The position numbers were made by a program, and so were the translations under genes. This document shows, one piece after another, positions 18,136-27,344 of a DNA stretch of 57,041 nt (positions within the stretch are counted from its first letter, which is position 1; each line of letters starts with the position of its first letter). The stretch covers positions 1 through 57,041 of the forward strand of contig CAJMRT010000009.1 of assembly GCA_905215855.1 (NCBI GenBank), read 5' to 3'. Under the pieces are notes generated by a model that saw nothing but the letters and a program-made list of their open reading frames with translations, did no database searches and was not told the origin of the DNA. Source of the stretch: an uncultured bacterium (GTDB lineage: Bacteria > Bacillota > Clostridia > Oscillospirales > Acutalibacteraceae).

Positions 18136-19314
18136 TTACATTCTGATGCGACTTGTACTGCCTCGCCTTACAAACGCTTTGTTCATATCATCGGTATTGT
18201 GGTATCTGACGCTTTGTACAAGTCCAAGACTTATAAGCGTACTCAAAGCCGAAGTTCCGCCTGAACTAAAAAGCGGAAGCGTTATTCCTACAACAGGCAG
18301 AAAACCAAGCACCATTCCGATATTTACAACCGTTTGGGATGCTATCATTGCAAACACACCGTAGCATATGTATTTTCCTTCAAATTCAGTCGATAATTTT
18401 GCGTTTAAAATTACTTTAAGTACTATAAAAAACAGCAAGAGCAAAAGTGCTATACAGCCGACAAATCCAAGTTCTTCACCGGCAACGGTAAATATAAAAT
18501 CGTTTTCCTGTTCTGGTACTATTGAATGTTCAACTCTCTGCCCATTAAAAAGTCCGCTTCCGAAAGTTTCTCCGCTTGCAATTGAAACCTTACCCTGATA
18601 TTGTTGCCAACCGTAATTTGTAAGAGCGTTACCGTCAAGATCAAACAATGCAAGAACTCTGTTGCGATGTTCTTCATTCATAAAAACATTCCATACAATC
18701 GGAATTGCACAAACAAGCAATCCGCCAAGAATCGCAAAGTATCTAAGCTGAACGCCTGCGGCAAATGCCATAATTAAAAACATAAGGGCAAATATAAGAA
18801 CAGTACCGTCATCCCCCTGAATATGAATGATTGCCATAGGTATCATTGCGTGTATCGCAAGGGAAAATACTCCGGAAAATTTTTCTATCATATTCTTTTC
18901 TTTAAGCCATGACAAATGCTTTGAAAATGTGATTATAAAACAGATTTTAATAAACTCAGACGGTTGAATTGAAAATCCTCCCGGAAGATTTATCCATGCA
19001 GTATCATCAGTGCCGCTCACACGGACACCGAACACAAACACCAGTCCGGCAAGAACAATTCCCACTATTGCGGCAATGTACCATTTTCGTATAAGAAATC
19101 TATAATCGGCAATTGAGATAAACACCGCTGCAACAAGTCCGACAGATACGGCAGCAATCTGTGTTCTTAGGTAACTGTAATTACCCGACCTCTGCATACT
19201 GGCAATCAAAAGAAAGCTGTATGCAATTGCCGTAAGCGTCAAAAGCCACAGCACAGTGTCACATTGTCGAAAGTACTCATATATATTTGCTAAAACTCTT
19301 TTCACCTTAAACAA
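18136..19314 (-). CDS. rodA: rod shape-determining SEDS glycosyltransferase RodA
   Basis: 392 residues, about ten TM helices. SEDS-family peptidoglycan polymerase. The FSIQPSEFIKI block and the FGSGLFNGQ, EQENDFIFTVAGEE(L)GF and GITLPLFSSGGTS motifs are diagnostic; the Asp of the NDFIF region is the catalytic one in RodA/FtsW. The C-terminus is short and basic. No partner class B PBP or mreBCD lies in the window. RodA rather than FtsW is favoured by length and the TSALSTLISLGL ending, but some Clostridia carry a third SEDS protein (SpoVE), which cannot be excluded. Confidence 0.9.
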   Translation of the reverse strand: MFKVKRVLANIYEYFRQCDTVLWLLTLTAIAYSFLLIASMQRSGNYSYLRTQIAAVSVGLVAAVFISIADYRFLIRKWYIAAIVGIVLAGLVFVFGVRVSGTDDTAWINLPGGFSIQPSEFIKICFIITFSKHLSWLKEKNMIEKFSGVFSLAIHAMIPMAIIHIQGDDGTVLIFALMFLIMAFAAGVQLRYFAILGGLLVCAIPIVWNVFMNEEHRNRVLALFDLDGNALTNYGWQQYQGKVSIASGETFGSGLFNGQRVEHSIVPEQENDFIFTVAGEELGFVGCIALLLLLFFIVLKVILNAKLSTEFEGKYICYGVFAMIASQTVVNIGMVLGFLPVVGITLPLFSSGGTSALSTLISLGLVQSVRYHNTDDMNKAFVRRGSTSRIRM

Positions 19315-19407
19315 CCTTTTTGAATTACTTTTTCCTTATAATTATATTAAATAATGCCTTCAATATCAAGTATAATTTCAATACAGAATAATACAAGTTT
19401 CGCATTT

Positions 19408-19416
19408 TGTTATAAT
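19408..19416 (+). promoter_or_regulatory. extended -10 promoter of fhs
   Basis: TGTTATAAT, a TGn extended -10 with consensus TATAAT, 34 bases upstream of the fhs start. The -35 region is weak, which is usual for extended -10 promoters. Confidence 0.6.
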
Positions 19417-19449
19417 AAAGGAAATATGAATTTGATACGGAGGAATATT

Positions 19450-21117
19450 ATGTTATCTGATATCGAAATTGCTCAGAGTGCAGAATTAAAGCCTATTGCA
19501 GAAATAGCAAATCAGCTTGAGATTTCTGCCGATGAGCTTGAATTTTACGGAAAGTACAAGGCAAAGCTTTCTGATGAGCTTGCTGACCGTGTAAAGGATA
19601 ATTCGGACGGTAAACTTATCCTTGTGACTGCTATCAATCCAACTCCAGCAGGAGAGGGAAAAACGACAACATCGGTGGGTCTTGGTCAGGCTATGGCTAA
19701 AATCGGTAAAAAGGCAATCATCGCACTTCGTGAACCGTCGCTCGGTCCTGTATTCGGAATTAAGGGCGGTGCCGCAGGCGGCGGTTATGCACAGGTTCTT
19801 CCGATGGAGGACATCAACCTTCATTTCACAGGTGATATGCACGCAATTACAGCGGCCAACAACCTCTGCTGCGCAATGCTTGACAACCATATTCAGCAGG
19901 GCAACACACTCGGTATTGATCCGAGAAGAATTCTCTTCAAGCGTTGTCTTGATATGAATGACCGTGCATTAAGAAATATCACAATCGGTCTTGGCGGCAA
20001 GGTGAACGGTGTTCCGAGGGAAGATCATTTCATTATCACGGTTGCATCGGAAGTTATGGCAATTCTCTGTCTTGCAAATGATATTTCCGATCTCAAAGAA
20101 AGACTCGGCAACATTCTTGTTGCATACACATACAGCGGCGAACCCGTTTACGCTAAGGATTTGAAGGCTGAGGGTGCAATGACTGCACTTCTCAAGGATG
20201 CAATCAAACCTAACCTTGTTCAGACGCTTGAGGGTACTCCTGCAATTATGCACGGCGGACCTTTTGCAAATATCGCTCACGGCTGTAACAGCATAAGAGC
20301 AACAAAGCTTGCATTAAAGCTTGCCGATTACTGCATTACAGAAGCAGGTTTCGGCTCGGATCTCGGTGCAGAGAAGTTTCTTGACATCAAGTGCAGATAT
20401 GCCGGAATTGCTCCGTCGGCAATTGTAATTGTGGCAACATGCCGTGCATTAAAATACAACGGCGGCGTTCCAAAGTCAGAAACTTCAAACGAAAACATTG
20501 AGGCACTCAAAAAGGGCATTGTAAACCTCGGAGTTCACATTGACAATATGAGAAAGTACAATGTTCCCGTTGTCGTAGCAATCAACCGATTTGGCACAGA
20601 TACAGAAGAAGAGCTAAAGTACATTGAAGAATACTGTATTTCAAAGGGTGCGGATTTTGCCCTTTCAGATGTATTCTGCAATGGCGGAGAAGGCGGCATA
20701 GAGCTTGCCAATAAGGTAGTAGAGGCTTGCGAAAAGCCGTCTGCATTTGAGCCTCTCTATTCACTCGATCTAACGCTCAAGGAAAAGGTTGAGAAGATTG
20801 CAAAGGAAATCTACGGTGCGTCAAAGGTAAACTACACAACAGCCGCAGAAAAAGCAATCAAGGAAGTTGTGGCTCTTGGCGGCAACAAGCTTCCTGTATG
20901 TGTGGCTAAAACACAGTATTCGCTTTCAGACGATCCTGCAAAGCTTGGTGCTCCAAAGGATTTTGAAATCACAGTAAGAGATGTAACAATTTCAAACGGT
21001 GCAGGTTTTGCAGTAATCTATACAGGCAACATTATGACAATGCCGGGACTTCCGAAGGTTCCCACCGCAGAAAAAATTGATGTTGACGAAAACGGTAAAA
21101 TCAGCGGACTTTTCTGA
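19450..21117 (+). CDS. fhs: formate--tetrahydrofolate ligase
   Basis: 555 residues. ATP-dependent formylation of tetrahydrofolate, feeding one-carbon units to purines and, in acetogens, the Wood-Ljungdahl methyl branch. The phosphate-binding loop TPAGEGKTTTSVGLGQ and the following LREPSLGPVFGIKGGAAGGG are family signatures; the C-terminal MPGLPKVPTAEKID ending is intact. ATG 19450 is preceded by GGAGG 6 bases upstream and gives the usual length; an upstream in-frame ATG at 19354 would add 32 residues with no family match. It begins a tight cluster with tsaE, tsaB and rpiB. Confidence 0.97.
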   Translation: MLSDIEIAQSAELKPIAEIANQLEISADELEFYGKYKAKLSDELADRVKDNSDGKLILVTAINPTPAGEGKTTTSVGLGQAMAKIGKKAIIALREPSLGPVFGIKGGAAGGGYAQVLPMEDINLHFTGDMHAITAANNLCCAMLDNHIQQGNTLGIDPRRILFKRCLDMNDRALRNITIGLGGKVNGVPREDHFIITVASEVMAILCLANDISDLKERLGNILVAYTYSGEPVYAKDLKAEGAMTALLKDAIKPNLVQTLEGTPAIMHGGPFANIAHGCNSIRATKLALKLADYCITEAGFGSDLGAEKFLDIKCRYAGIAPSAIVIVATCRALKYNGGVPKSETSNENIEALKKGIVNLGVHIDNMRKYNVPVVVAINRFGTDTEEELKYIEEYCISKGADFALSDVFCNGGEGGIELANKVVEACEKPSAFEPLYSLDLTLKEKVEKIAKEIYGASKVNYTTAAEKAIKEVVALGGNKLPVCVAKTQYSLSDDPAKLGAPKDFEITVRDVTISNGAGFAVIYTGNIMTMPGLPKVPTAEKIDVDENGKISGLF

Positions 21118-21118
21118 T

Positions 21119-21541
21119 ATGATAAAATTGATTTCTCACAGCGCCGATGAAACTGAGCAAATCGGCGAAAAAATTGCAAAACAGCTCCACGGCACAGAGG
21201 TAATAGCTCTTTTCGGCGGACTCGGTATGGGCAAAACCGCCTTTACAAGAGGACTGGCAAGAGCACTCGGTGTTGACGATGGTGTGTCAAGCCCGACATT
21301 CGCACTTGTAAATGAGTACAGCGGTAAGTACAATATCTATCACTTTGATATGTACAGAGTAAGTTCATGGGACGATTTGTACTCAACGGGATTTTTCGAC
21401 TACATTGACAACGGTATTCTTGTAATTGAGTGGAGCGAAAACATTGAAGGCGCACTTCCCGAAAATGCAATCAGAATCACGATTACAAAAGGGGAGAGCG
21501 ATAACGAAAGAATCTTTGAAATTGAAGGTGTTGAAATTTGA
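21119..21541 (+). CDS. tsaE: tRNA t6A biosynthesis ATPase TsaE
   Basis: 140 residues. P-loop ATPase of the TsaBDE complex that makes threonylcarbamoyladenosine at tRNA position 37. Walker A is GGLGMGKTAFTRG, and SSPTFALVNEY plus YHFDMYR are family motifs. ATG 21119 is one base after the fhs stop codon, indicating coupling; the in-frame codon further upstream lies inside fhs and is unlikely to be used. The stop codon overlaps the tsaB TTG start. Interestingly mtaB, which modifies t6A further, is also in the window but about 20 kb away. Confidence 0.94.
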   Translation: MIKLISHSADETEQIGEKIAKQLHGTEVIALFGGLGMGKTAFTRGLARALGVDDGVSSPTFALVNEYSGKYNIYHFDMYRVSSWDDLYSTGFFDYIDNGILVIEWSENIEGALPENAIRITITKGESDNERIFEIEGVEI

Positions 21542-22248
21542 AAATTCTGTCTGTTGACACATCTGCAACAGCCGCTTCTGTTGCACTTTCAGAAGGAAAC
21601 AAACTAATCGGTGAAACTTTCATTAACACAAGCCTTACCCACAGTCAGACGCTTATCCCTATGGTTGAACAGCTTTTTAGCAATACAAAAACGCAAATAG
21701 CCGACATTGATGCAATTGCAGTCAACGCAGGTCCGGGTTCATTCACAGGTGTAAGAATCGGTGTTGCGGCAGTAAAAGGTCTTGCTTTTGCAAATAATAT
21801 ACCGTGTGTTTCGGTTTCAACACTTGAGAGTATGGCTTATAATTTTCTTTCAACCGACTGCATAGTTTGCACCGTAATGGACGCACGCTGTTCACAGGTT
21901 TACAATGCTTTGTTTAAAGTCGAAAACGGAGTTGTTACCCGACTCTGCGACGACAGAGCCTTGTCGCTTCAAGACCTAAAAAATGAACTGCAATCTGTTG
22001 ACGGAAGAATTATTATAGCAGGTGACGGTACTGACATCACATATAAATATATCAGTGACGAAATAAAGAACGCAGAGCCTGCTCCCGTAAATCTTAAATA
22101 TCAAAGAGCATCTTCAACTGCAATTGTTGCACTTGAAATGATAAATAACGGACAAACTGTTTCACCACAGGAACTTATGCCCGTATATCTCCGCTTGCCG
22201 CAGGCACAGCGTGAGCTCAATAAAAAACTTGGAGGTAGAACAAAATGA
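21538..22248 (+). CDS. tsaB: tRNA t6A biosynthesis protein TsaB
   Basis: 236 residues. ASKHA-fold scaffold partner of TsaD. Typical N-terminus ILSVDTSATAASVAL and the signature NAGPGSFTGVRIGVAAVKGLA. Start codon TTG at 21538 overlaps the tsaE stop, and its own stop overlaps the rpiB start (ATGA). A rimI acetyltransferase, which often follows tsaB, is replaced here by rpiB. tsaD is not in the window. Confidence 0.95.
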   Translation: MKILSVDTSATAASVALSEGNKLIGETFINTSLTHSQTLIPMVEQLFSNTKTQIADIDAIAVNAGPGSFTGVRIGVAAVKGLAFANNIPCVSVSTLESMAYNFLSTDCIVCTVMDARCSQVYNALFKVENGVVTRLCDDRALSLQDLKNELQSVDGRIIIAGDGTDITYKYISDEIKNAEPAPVNLKYQRASSTAIVALEMINNGQTVSPQELMPVYLRLPQAQRELNKKLGGRTK

Positions 22249-22694
22249 TAGCACTCGGATGCGACCACGGCGGATATAACCTTATCTGCGCAATCAAAAA
22301 ATATCTGGATGAAAAAGGACTTGAATACAAAGAGTACGGCACTTTCAGCGAAGAAAGCGTTGACTATCCTGTTTATGCCTACAAGGTAGCAACTGCAATC
22401 ACTTCCGGCGAATGCTCAATAGGCATTCTCTGTTGCGGTACAGGCATCGGTATCTCAATTGCCGCAAACAAGGTAAAGGGAATCAGAGCCGCAGTTGTTT
22501 CAAACGAATTTTGTGCTGAAATGACTCGCAGACACAATAACGCAAACATTCTTTGTATGGGCGGCAGAGTTACAAGTGAAGAAGACGCAGTTAAATTTGC
22601 CGACATCTTCCTTAACACACCCTACGAAGGCGGAAGACACGAAAACCGTGTTTCAATGATTACAGACATTGAAAACGGTACTTTCAAAGCATAA
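22245..22694 (+). CDS. rpiB: ribose 5-phosphate isomerase B
   Basis: 149 residues of the RpiB/LacAB sugar-phosphate isomerase family, interconverting ribose 5-phosphate and ribulose 5-phosphate. Motifs: ALGCDHGGYNL at the N-terminus, the CCGTGIGISIAANK active-site block with its cysteine, and RRHNNANILCMGGR. Its ATG overlaps the tsaB stop by 4 bases and a terminator follows, so it is the last gene of the fhs cluster. The length and GTGIG motif fit RpiB better than the LacA/LacB subunits. Confidence 0.94.
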   Translation: MIALGCDHGGYNLICAIKKYLDEKGLEYKEYGTFSEESVDYPVYAYKVATAITSGECSIGILCCGTGIGISIAANKVKGIRAAVVSNEFCAEMTRRHNNANILCMGGRVTSEEDAVKFADIFLNTPYEGGRHENRVSMITDIENGTFKA

Positions 22695-22715
22695 TCAAAA
22701 CTTAAACTAATTTCA

Positions 22716-22751
22716 AAACGCTCTTTTAATTAAGGGCGTTTTTTCTTTTTT
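22716..22751 (+). terminator. intrinsic terminator after rpiB
   Basis: 7-bp stem AACGCTC/GGGCGTT (one G-U pair) around a 10-base A/T loop, followed by a long T run. Confidence 0.88.
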
Positions 22752-22999
22752 GCACAAATTTCGCATTTGTAATATATTGTAATTATTATTTCCAAGTCAG
22801 AATTATTTTTACATATTTTTATTCTAAACAAGAATTTAACTAAAATTATTCGTTCTCAATCAGAATTATATGCTATGATATATGCACAATTACAAGAGCG
22901 ATATTGCCGTTATATAAGTGCAATTCGACTATTATATTTCAATTTGTAACCAAATTTCCGAAAAAATTTCAATTTTTTAAATTTATTTACAAAAACCCC
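22752..22999. other. AT-rich intergenic spacer
   Basis: About 250 bases of very AT-rich sequence with no open frame of note and no hairpin I could support. Promoter elements for the downstream Xre gene begin at its right end. Confidence 0.6.
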
Positions 23000-23028
23000 T
23001 TGTTTTTTTTCCTTTTTAGTATTATAAT
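23000..23028 (+). promoter_or_regulatory. sigma-A promoter of the Xre regulator
   Basis: TTGTTT at 23000-23005, a 17-base T-rich spacer and TATAAT at 23023-23028. Confidence 0.7.
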
Positions 23029-23090
23029 AACATCACAATGTTTTTAAAGAATTTTAAAAAAGAATTAAAACGATTTGGGAGAGAGTGAAA

Positions 23091-23339
23091 ATGAGATTAA
23101 GAAAACAGGAACTTGGAGACAGAAACCTCGTAGGAAGCAGAGTTGAGGCAGTAAGAAAGCAGAAGGGTATGAAGCAAAAGGAGCTTCTTGCCCAATTACA
23201 GGTCAACGGCGTTGATATGAATGCGTCAGGACTTTCAAAGCTTGAAGGTCAGATTCGTTTTGTCACAGATGTTGAGCTTGTTGCACTTGCCGATATTCTT
23301 GAAGTGTCTGTTGACTACCTTCTCGGAAGAGAAAACTGA
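23091..23339 (+). CDS. small Xre-family transcriptional regulator
   Basis: 82 residues, essentially one helix-turn-helix domain: GSRVEAVRKQKGMKQKELLAQLQ, GLSKLEGQIRFVTDVELVALADIL and a VDYLLGR ending that is typical of Xre/Cro-type repressors. GGGAGAG lies 7 bases before ATG 23091; the in-frame GTG at 23085 is too close to it. It has its own promoter and terminator, so it is monocistronic. The DNA target is unknown. Confidence 0.88.
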   Translation: MRLRKQELGDRNLVGSRVEAVRKQKGMKQKELLAQLQVNGVDMNASGLSKLEGQIRFVTDVELVALADILEVSVDYLLGREN

Positions 23340-23364
23340 TTGTTTTCTACCGAATCTTTAAATT

Positions 23365-23395
23365 GCACCGTAGAATTTTTCTGCGGTGCTTTTAT
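23365..23395 (+). terminator. intrinsic terminator after the Xre gene
   Basis: An 11-bp stem (23365-23375 with 23379-23389, one G-U pair) around a TTT loop, then TTTTATT. Confidence 0.88.
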
Positions 23396-23454
23396 TAGCA
23401 GACAAAACCGTTGATATAAAAAGAATATCCGCAACAGTAATAGGGGAGATGAAT

Positions 23455-24876
23455 GTGATTGACCTCAACAACATTGAAAAATACAGAGAAAACAATCGAA
23501 TAGAGGCAAAAAAGGCAACAGGCGGATTACCTAAAAGCTTGTGGGAAACATATTCATCCTTTGCAAATACACTCGGAGGAATTATACTTTTAGGTGTAGA
23601 AGAATACAGGGACAAATCACTTCATCCCGTAAATCTTCCCGATCCGGATGAACTTATTGAGGAATTTTGGGAGATAGCAAACGATATTCAAAAAGTAAGC
23701 ACAAACATTCTTTCTTATGATGATGTTTATGTGCAAAAAATTGAAGAAAAGAATATTATCGTTATTACAGTGCCAAAAGCCAAAAGATTTGACCGTCCCG
23801 TGTATCTTGATGGCAGTATTCATAATTCATACAGAAGAAACGGCGAGGGTGACTACCGTTGTACACCCGATCAAATTAACGCTATGGTGCGTGATTCCGA
23901 GATTAAAACACAGGATATGAATATCATTGAAAGCATGACTGCTTCCGTATTTAATACCGATTCACTCCACAGCTACCGAATTAAAATGTCAACTGTTAAG
24001 CCAAATAATCGGCTTCAAAATTTGTCAGATAAAGATTTCTTGCAGGCAATAGGAGCAATCGGAGTAGGGGAAGACCTTTTGCTTCACGCTACAGCCGCAG
24101 GACTTCTTATGTTCGGCAAGTCAGAATTTATCAAAAAAGAATACCCGACCTATTGTCTTGAATATAGGGAAACAACACAAGATAATAAAAATACAATTAT
24201 TTCGTCAGATTTAAATTCAGACTGTGAAAACCTTTATGATTTCTTTATAAAGGTCTTTGAAAAAATTTCATCCGATATAAAACAGACAGTAAATATAAAA
24301 TCAGACATTACACTGATTACAACTGCCTTGCAGGAGGCTCTTGCAAACTGCCTTATAAATGCCGACTATTATGGGTCAAACGGTGTTGCTGTTATAAAAG
24401 ACGATGAAAGCATTACAATGTCCAATCCCGGCGGATTTAGAGTTGAACTCGACGCTGCAAGAGCAGGCGGTATATCCGACCCCAGAAACACGGCAATTAT
24501 GCGTATGTTTAATTTGATAGGAATCGGCAGCAACAACGGCTTCGGTATTTCTAATATTTTCTCCGTTTGGAAAAGCCACGGACTTGTTCTGCCGGTCATT
24601 GAAGAAAGTTTCAAACCCGAAAGCATCACCTTAAAGCTTTCATTTGTTCTCGAAAGTAATTCAACTAATACTCAAATTTTACAAAACCGTCCCGATATTG
24701 AAACAGACAGACAGGATGCCGTAATTTCATACATTACTGACAACATCACGGTAAATTCAAAAGAAATTTCCGAACTTCTCGGAATAAGTCATAAAAAGTC
24801 GAAGCAACTTCTTCACAAACTTATGGCAAAGGATTTTGTTATAATCAAAAACGGAAAATACACCCTAAAAGCATAG
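23455..24876 (+). CDS. AlbA_2/COG2865-type predicted transcriptional regulator
   Basis: About 473 residues. The N-terminal part is an AlbA_2 (Schlafen-like AAA_4) domain with NRIEAKKATGGLPKSLWETYSSFANT and GGIILLGV. A middle section with EALANCLINADYYG and SNPGGFRV belongs to the HATPase_c_4-like region seen in COG2865 proteins. The C-terminus carries a winged-helix segment (KEISELLGISHKKSKQLLHKL). Such proteins are annotated as putative DNA-binding regulators or RecG-like helicase-related proteins; their biochemistry is poorly known. AGGGGAG ends 6 bases before GTG 23455 and abuts the alternative ATG 23449, so the GTG is preferred. No operon partner is visible. Confidence 0.82.
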   Translation: MIDLNNIEKYRENNRIEAKKATGGLPKSLWETYSSFANTLGGIILLGVEEYRDKSLHPVNLPDPDELIEEFWEIANDIQKVSTNILSYDDVYVQKIEEKNIIVITVPKAKRFDRPVYLDGSIHNSYRRNGEGDYRCTPDQINAMVRDSEIKTQDMNIIESMTASVFNTDSLHSYRIKMSTVKPNNRLQNLSDKDFLQAIGAIGVGEDLLLHATAAGLLMFGKSEFIKKEYPTYCLEYRETTQDNKNTIISSDLNSDCENLYDFFIKVFEKISSDIKQTVNIKSDITLITTALQEALANCLINADYYGSNGVAVIKDDESITMSNPGGFRVELDAARAGGISDPRNTAIMRMFNLIGIGSNNGFGISNIFSVWKSHGLVLPVIEESFKPESITLKLSFVLESNSTNTQILQNRPDIETDRQDAVISYITDNITVNSKEISELLGISHKKSKQLLHKLMAKDFVIIKNGKYTLKA

Positions 24877-25032
24877 AAGGCACTTAATCAAATTTCGGAA
24901 CGACAATCCGCACAAGCGTTGTTCTCATAATAGCTTGGCTGCGTGTTTTTGCAAAAGGAAAACAGTCTGCTGTAAAAGAAGTAACAAAAATTAAATTTGC
25001 CTATTAAAATTCACAAATTTGTGTAATTTGGC

Positions 25033-25061
25033 TTGACAATCGCACAAAAAACAAGTACAAT
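25033..25061 (+). promoter_or_regulatory. sigma-A promoter of tRNA-Ser
   Basis: Consensus TTGACA at 25033-25038, exactly 17 bases, then TACAAT at 25056-25061, 24 bases before the tRNA. Confidence 0.85.
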
Positions 25062-25085
25062 AATCAAGGTAAATCACCAATATTC

Positions 25086-25174
25086 GGAGACGTATCGAAG
25101 TGGTCATAACGGACATGACTCGAAATCATGATGCCCCTTGAGGGACGAGGGTTCGAATCCCTCCGTCTCCGCCA
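25086..25174 (+). tRNA. tRNA-Ser (anticodon CGA), CCA encoded
   Basis: Seven-base acceptor stem GGAGACG/CGTCTCC, anticodon arm CATGA-CTCGAAA-TCATG with anticodon CGA at 25121-25123 (reads UCG), a long class II variable arm with CCCC/GGGA pairing, and the T loop GTTCGAATC. The 3' CCA is encoded at 25172-25174. The long variable arm confirms serine. The tRNA is a single gene followed directly by a strong terminator. Confidence 0.95.
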
Positions 25175-25178
25175 TAAA

Positions 25179-25216
25179 AAACACCGTAGTTCTGTTAGAA
25201 TTACGGTGTTTTTTTG
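25179..25216 (+). terminator. intrinsic terminator after tRNA-Ser
   Basis: Stem AACACCGTA.TTCT / AGAATTACGGTGTT with a 3-base loop and a run of seven T. Confidence 0.92.
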
Positions 25217-25358
25217 CTCAATATCAATAGTCGGGGGGAAAAATCCGAAAAATTCGAGTATATGATATTTACAAGTGGCTAATTATTTTCACGCCCTGTA
25301 TTTATTGATAAGTATAATCTAAAAATCCTGTTATGATTGCAGTATCATTTCTTTTTGA

Positions 25359-26708
25359 TATTCATTGCATTCTAACTTGATAATATTCGGATTTGAAATA
25401 AATCCTAAATACGGTGGAAAATTTTCAGGAGCATTAACTGAAAACGAATGGGCAAGTTTTTATTTATCAATTATGAAATCAAATCAGAAAAATTGTTTCG
25501 TGTAGGAGATAACGGTATATTGATTTCAGATAATACCAATCATTTAAACTACAAACTTGTTTGCTATGAAGGGGGATAGTTCAGATCCATTAGTTACAGC
25601 TGTTTAAAAATTGGAAAATTATGATTTATGATTATAATATTCACGATGATGAAATTGATGTAACAAAATTTATTGTTAGAAAAGAGGTAATGAAAAGTAA
25701 ACCTGTGCAATTTTGCAGAATTATACTTTACTGTATGGAACATTATTCAGAAAGTACAGAAGCGAGAGTAGGAGATTTATTAAACTCACACGAGAGAGTA
25801 ATCAAAATTGACAAAATGTTGGAATCAAATCCAACAGAGCAGGAGTTTATCAAGATGTTGGGCGAGAACTTTCCTCAGGAGTAAAAGAAAACATTACCGA
25901 ACAGATAACAGTTTTTGACGAAAATAATAACGAAAGGGTTATTGAGTTCGCAAGACTTAATGAAAGAGTAAAAAAAGACGGAGCAAATAATCCGCATAAG
26001 GTTATTGATAAACTTGCAAGAAAAACTGATAACAACAGCAGACTTGCCGTTGCACATTCGTCTGAAATTGTTGAAGTATCTAATTTTGAAAAAAGAAACA
26101 ATGAAAATTCCCATCAGTGGCTTGACGAAAACGGATGGGAACACAGAAACGTATATTTAATCAATAGAAAAGGTGAAATATACAAGGCAATACTTAATAT
26201 CGGCAAGAGCAAAGACGGCAGAAACGTACTTTATGATATAAATAAAATAAGCAACATTGGGCACGGCGCCGTGTTCTCAAATGGTGTCGAAAAAATCGAC
26301 ACCAAGAGGAACTCGCTCATAAATCCCAATGTTGCTAAAACAAATGTATCACAGAATATAAAAAATGTCAACGAAAAATTTTCTGTTGATGAAGATATAG
26401 ACGAAAAAGGATGACGGCAAAAACAACATCAATGATTTAATCAAAGAAGCCATTGCTTTGGAAACAATGGGCAAAACAGGATTCTTTTATTTAGACAAAA
26501 AAAGAACCCAGAATATTTTTAAGAAGTCAGGGTACCGATTACCCAGCCGACTTAAAAATTCGGGTTCCAATATCATTATACGCACTATTGATGATAATGT
26601 CAATAAAAAATCAATAATATTACTCAAAGTAAACAATTTATCAGATGGTTCGGTGATTGGCAAAATAGCCCTGCAAAAGCAAGTAAAGCGGTAGACAGCA
26701 ACAGCTAA
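25359..26708 (+). pseudogene. frameshifted remnant of a large phage-type polyvalent (LPD/MuF-like) protein
   Basis: Coding-like sequence in one orientation but broken into pieces by stops and frame changes: 25359-25505, 25448-25579, about 25584-25620, 25621-25884 (87 codons with ATG), 25812-26414 (about 200 codons with no start), 26415-26694 and 26634-26708. The 25812-26414 piece contains WLDENGWEHRNVYLI, KAILNIGKSKDGRNVLYDI and a KFSVDEDIDEKG tail; the last piece reads FIRWFGDWQNSPAKASKAVD. These are stock phrases of the large polyvalent proteins and nuclease-toxin tails carried by clostridial phages and conjugative elements. The family naming is from memory of such proteins. It lies directly after tRNA-Ser, a usual integration site, so it is probably the last trace of an excised or decayed element. 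Confidence 0.7.
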
Positions 26709-26886
26709 TCTGAATAAATGTTGTAGTCGGCATCTCAAAAGATTATCGAACACCGTCTAAGTCGCTTCTATAAAACAGAATTTTCTGTCTGTGTGAATAA
26801 CACATTTATCGCAAGCTTTTCTTTGTAACAACAAGTTAATTTATGCATAAAATATCATTGAATAAAATAACGGTTGGTGAAAAAAG

Positions 26887-27330
26887 GTGGCATTGAGTAC
26901 AAGAGAATTGCTTGCAAGGCTTTTAAAATGTGAGGCAGGAGGGGAAGGTGAAAACGGAATGCGTGCCGTTGCATCGGTAATTGTAAACCGAACCCGTGTT
27001 CCAAACGGGGAATTTGCAAGAATCAGCAAGGGCGGAGATTTCCGTGCCATAATGGAACAACCAAATCAATTTACCTGTCTTAAAACAACTGTCGGAGGAC
27101 AATATAATCCTCAGAATGTTTACAATATACACCCTGATGAAATTCATTATAACATTGCCGATTGGGCATTGGCGGGCAATACCGATTCATCTGTCGGAAA
27201 TTCAATTTTCTATTTTAATCCATTTTCAGATACCTGCCCAACTTTTTTTCCGTCAAACAACGGAGTAATTTACAACAGGGTAGGAGATCATTGCTTTTAT
27301 TCGCCTACCGAGGCTTATTCCAAAACATAA
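26887..27330 (+). CDS. CwlJ/SleB-like spore cortex or cell wall hydrolase
   Basis: 147 residues, a stand-alone Hydrolase_2 domain: ELLARLLKCEAGGEGENGMRAV has the catalytic Glu of SleB/CwlJ, followed by ASVIVNRTR and the IMEQPNQFTC block. There is no signal peptide and no peptidoglycan-binding domain, which fits CwlJ (made in the mother cell) better than secreted SleB. Start GTG at 26887 follows an AAAAAAGG site. 14 bases downstream comes a GerQ-like coat protein, the same gene pairing as cwlJ-gerQ of Bacillus. Confidence 0.85.
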   Translation: MALSTRELLARLLKCEAGGEGENGMRAVASVIVNRTRVPNGEFARISKGGDFRAIMEQPNQFTCLKTTVGGQYNPQNVYNIHPDEIHYNIADWALAGNTDSSVGNSIFYFNPFSDTCPTFFPSNNGVIYNRVGDHCFYSPTEAYSKT

Positions 27331-27344
27331 AGGAGCATAGCTTA

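Noticed and set aside
26750..26775. Possible direct repeat of the tRNA-Ser 3' end (TCGAA...CCGTCT) as an attachment site
   Set aside because: Only short blocks match with a gap; too weak to call an att site bounding the phage remnant.
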